Shown: positions 63,775 through 64,000 of the stretch, in pieces
Layout of the letters: each line of letters begins with the position of its first letter
Position numbering within the stretch: position 1 is the stretch's first letter
Source of the DNA: Odontocerum albicorne
Lineage: Eukaryota; Arthropoda; Insecta; Trichoptera; Odontoceridae
DNA: 64,000 nt
Assembly (NCBI GenBank): GCA_949825065.1
Contig: OX463848.1
Coordinates: forward strand, 41,806,766 to 41,870,765
Reading direction: 5' to 3'
Made by a program: the position numbers and the translations under genes
The notes under the pieces: model-generated
What the model saw: only the letters and a program-made list of their open reading frames with translations
Database searches by the model: none
Told to the model about the DNA's origin: nothing

Positions 63775-64000
63775 ATTTTTATCAAACACTGTTTATTCCA
63801 CTGTTTTGTGACGGTATAACCCTACCGGTTTCAAGGCTTTCACCTCATCTTCAGGGGAGCGCAAACAATACTAAATGCTGTTCGAACTGGCACCGATATA
63901 CACGCTTCAACAGCTGGGGGCTGAGGGGTGAGGTAGGCATGGGACGATTTCGGCCAAGAGCGGAGAAATTTTTGGGTCAAAAATATAATTGTTCAACAGC
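63775..64000. mobile_element. FB-1 left arm, cut by the window end
   Basis: TATCAAACACTGTTTATTCC, ACGGTATAACCCTACCGGTT and CACCTCATCTTCAGGGGAGC follow the left arm of 59355-59957. The right part is beyond the window. Confidence 0.7.

Overview
The window looks like intronic DNA from a large, repeat-rich arthropod genome, most probably an insect. It is AT-rich, has no bacterial gene layout, and carries spliced-exon signatures in a background of broken mariner, hAT-like, LINE, SINE and solo-LTR copies. The order of insect cannot be fixed from the sequence.

Host gene content is small and lies on the + strand. A long open exon at 9305-10118 starts with ATG straight after an in-frame stop and ends at a GTACGT donor. 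A GC-rich exon at 54335-54568 has a strong polypyrimidine acceptor and a GTGAGA donor. It ends in a Gln/Pro-rich stretch followed by KMSKKQSKQAQAQLEKMAQ and INIHLH, which I recognise as the segment just before the first ankyrin repeat of ANKFN1/Wide awake (wake, banderuola). The first exon leaves one base of a codon and the second supplies two, so they could be consecutive exons of one gene separated by a 44 kb intron. A decayed copy of what should be the next wake exon (GYLDKARTILEST) lies inside that intron on the opposite strand at 24750-24829.

Nearly everything else is transposable-element debris. I use local family names. LINE-A has a (TAAA)n tail and an RT tail ending near a CTGGTTGGTTGGAAGAG motif. 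LINE-B is Jockey-like and short. LINE-C is a very abundant LINE with the RT tail motif WFGHVERMN. LINE-D has the tail motif RVKTSFAQRQ. LINE-E has a TTA-rich 3' end. There are also several other RTE-type RT tails, four tRNA-headed SINE families (SINE-1 to SINE-4), two solo LTRs of one family, four mariner loci (all lacking the first catalytic Asp), a pair of shorter Tc1/mariner-type elements, hAT-like MITEs, and three foldback families (FB-1 to FB-3).

Many insertions can be dated relative to one another because target-site duplications are intact. Examples are a LINE-A copy inside a TAA-flanked MITE inside LINE-C (50.7-51.9 kb), solo LTRs inside LINE-C (4.3 and 52.6 kb), RTE pieces inside LINE-A (36.1 and 45.9 kb), and a complete SINE-4 inside LINE-C (55.5 kb). 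LINE-C is therefore among the oldest layers.

About ten tandem arrays occur (27, 44, 47-55, 62, 89, 106, 110, 112, 123 and 156 bp units). At least four were born from internal segments of SINEs or LINEs, and several others abut LINE-C fragments. The 156-bp array keeps a 52-codon frame open through most units. I see no CRISPR, operon or prokaryotic defence system, and no intact transposon able to move itself.
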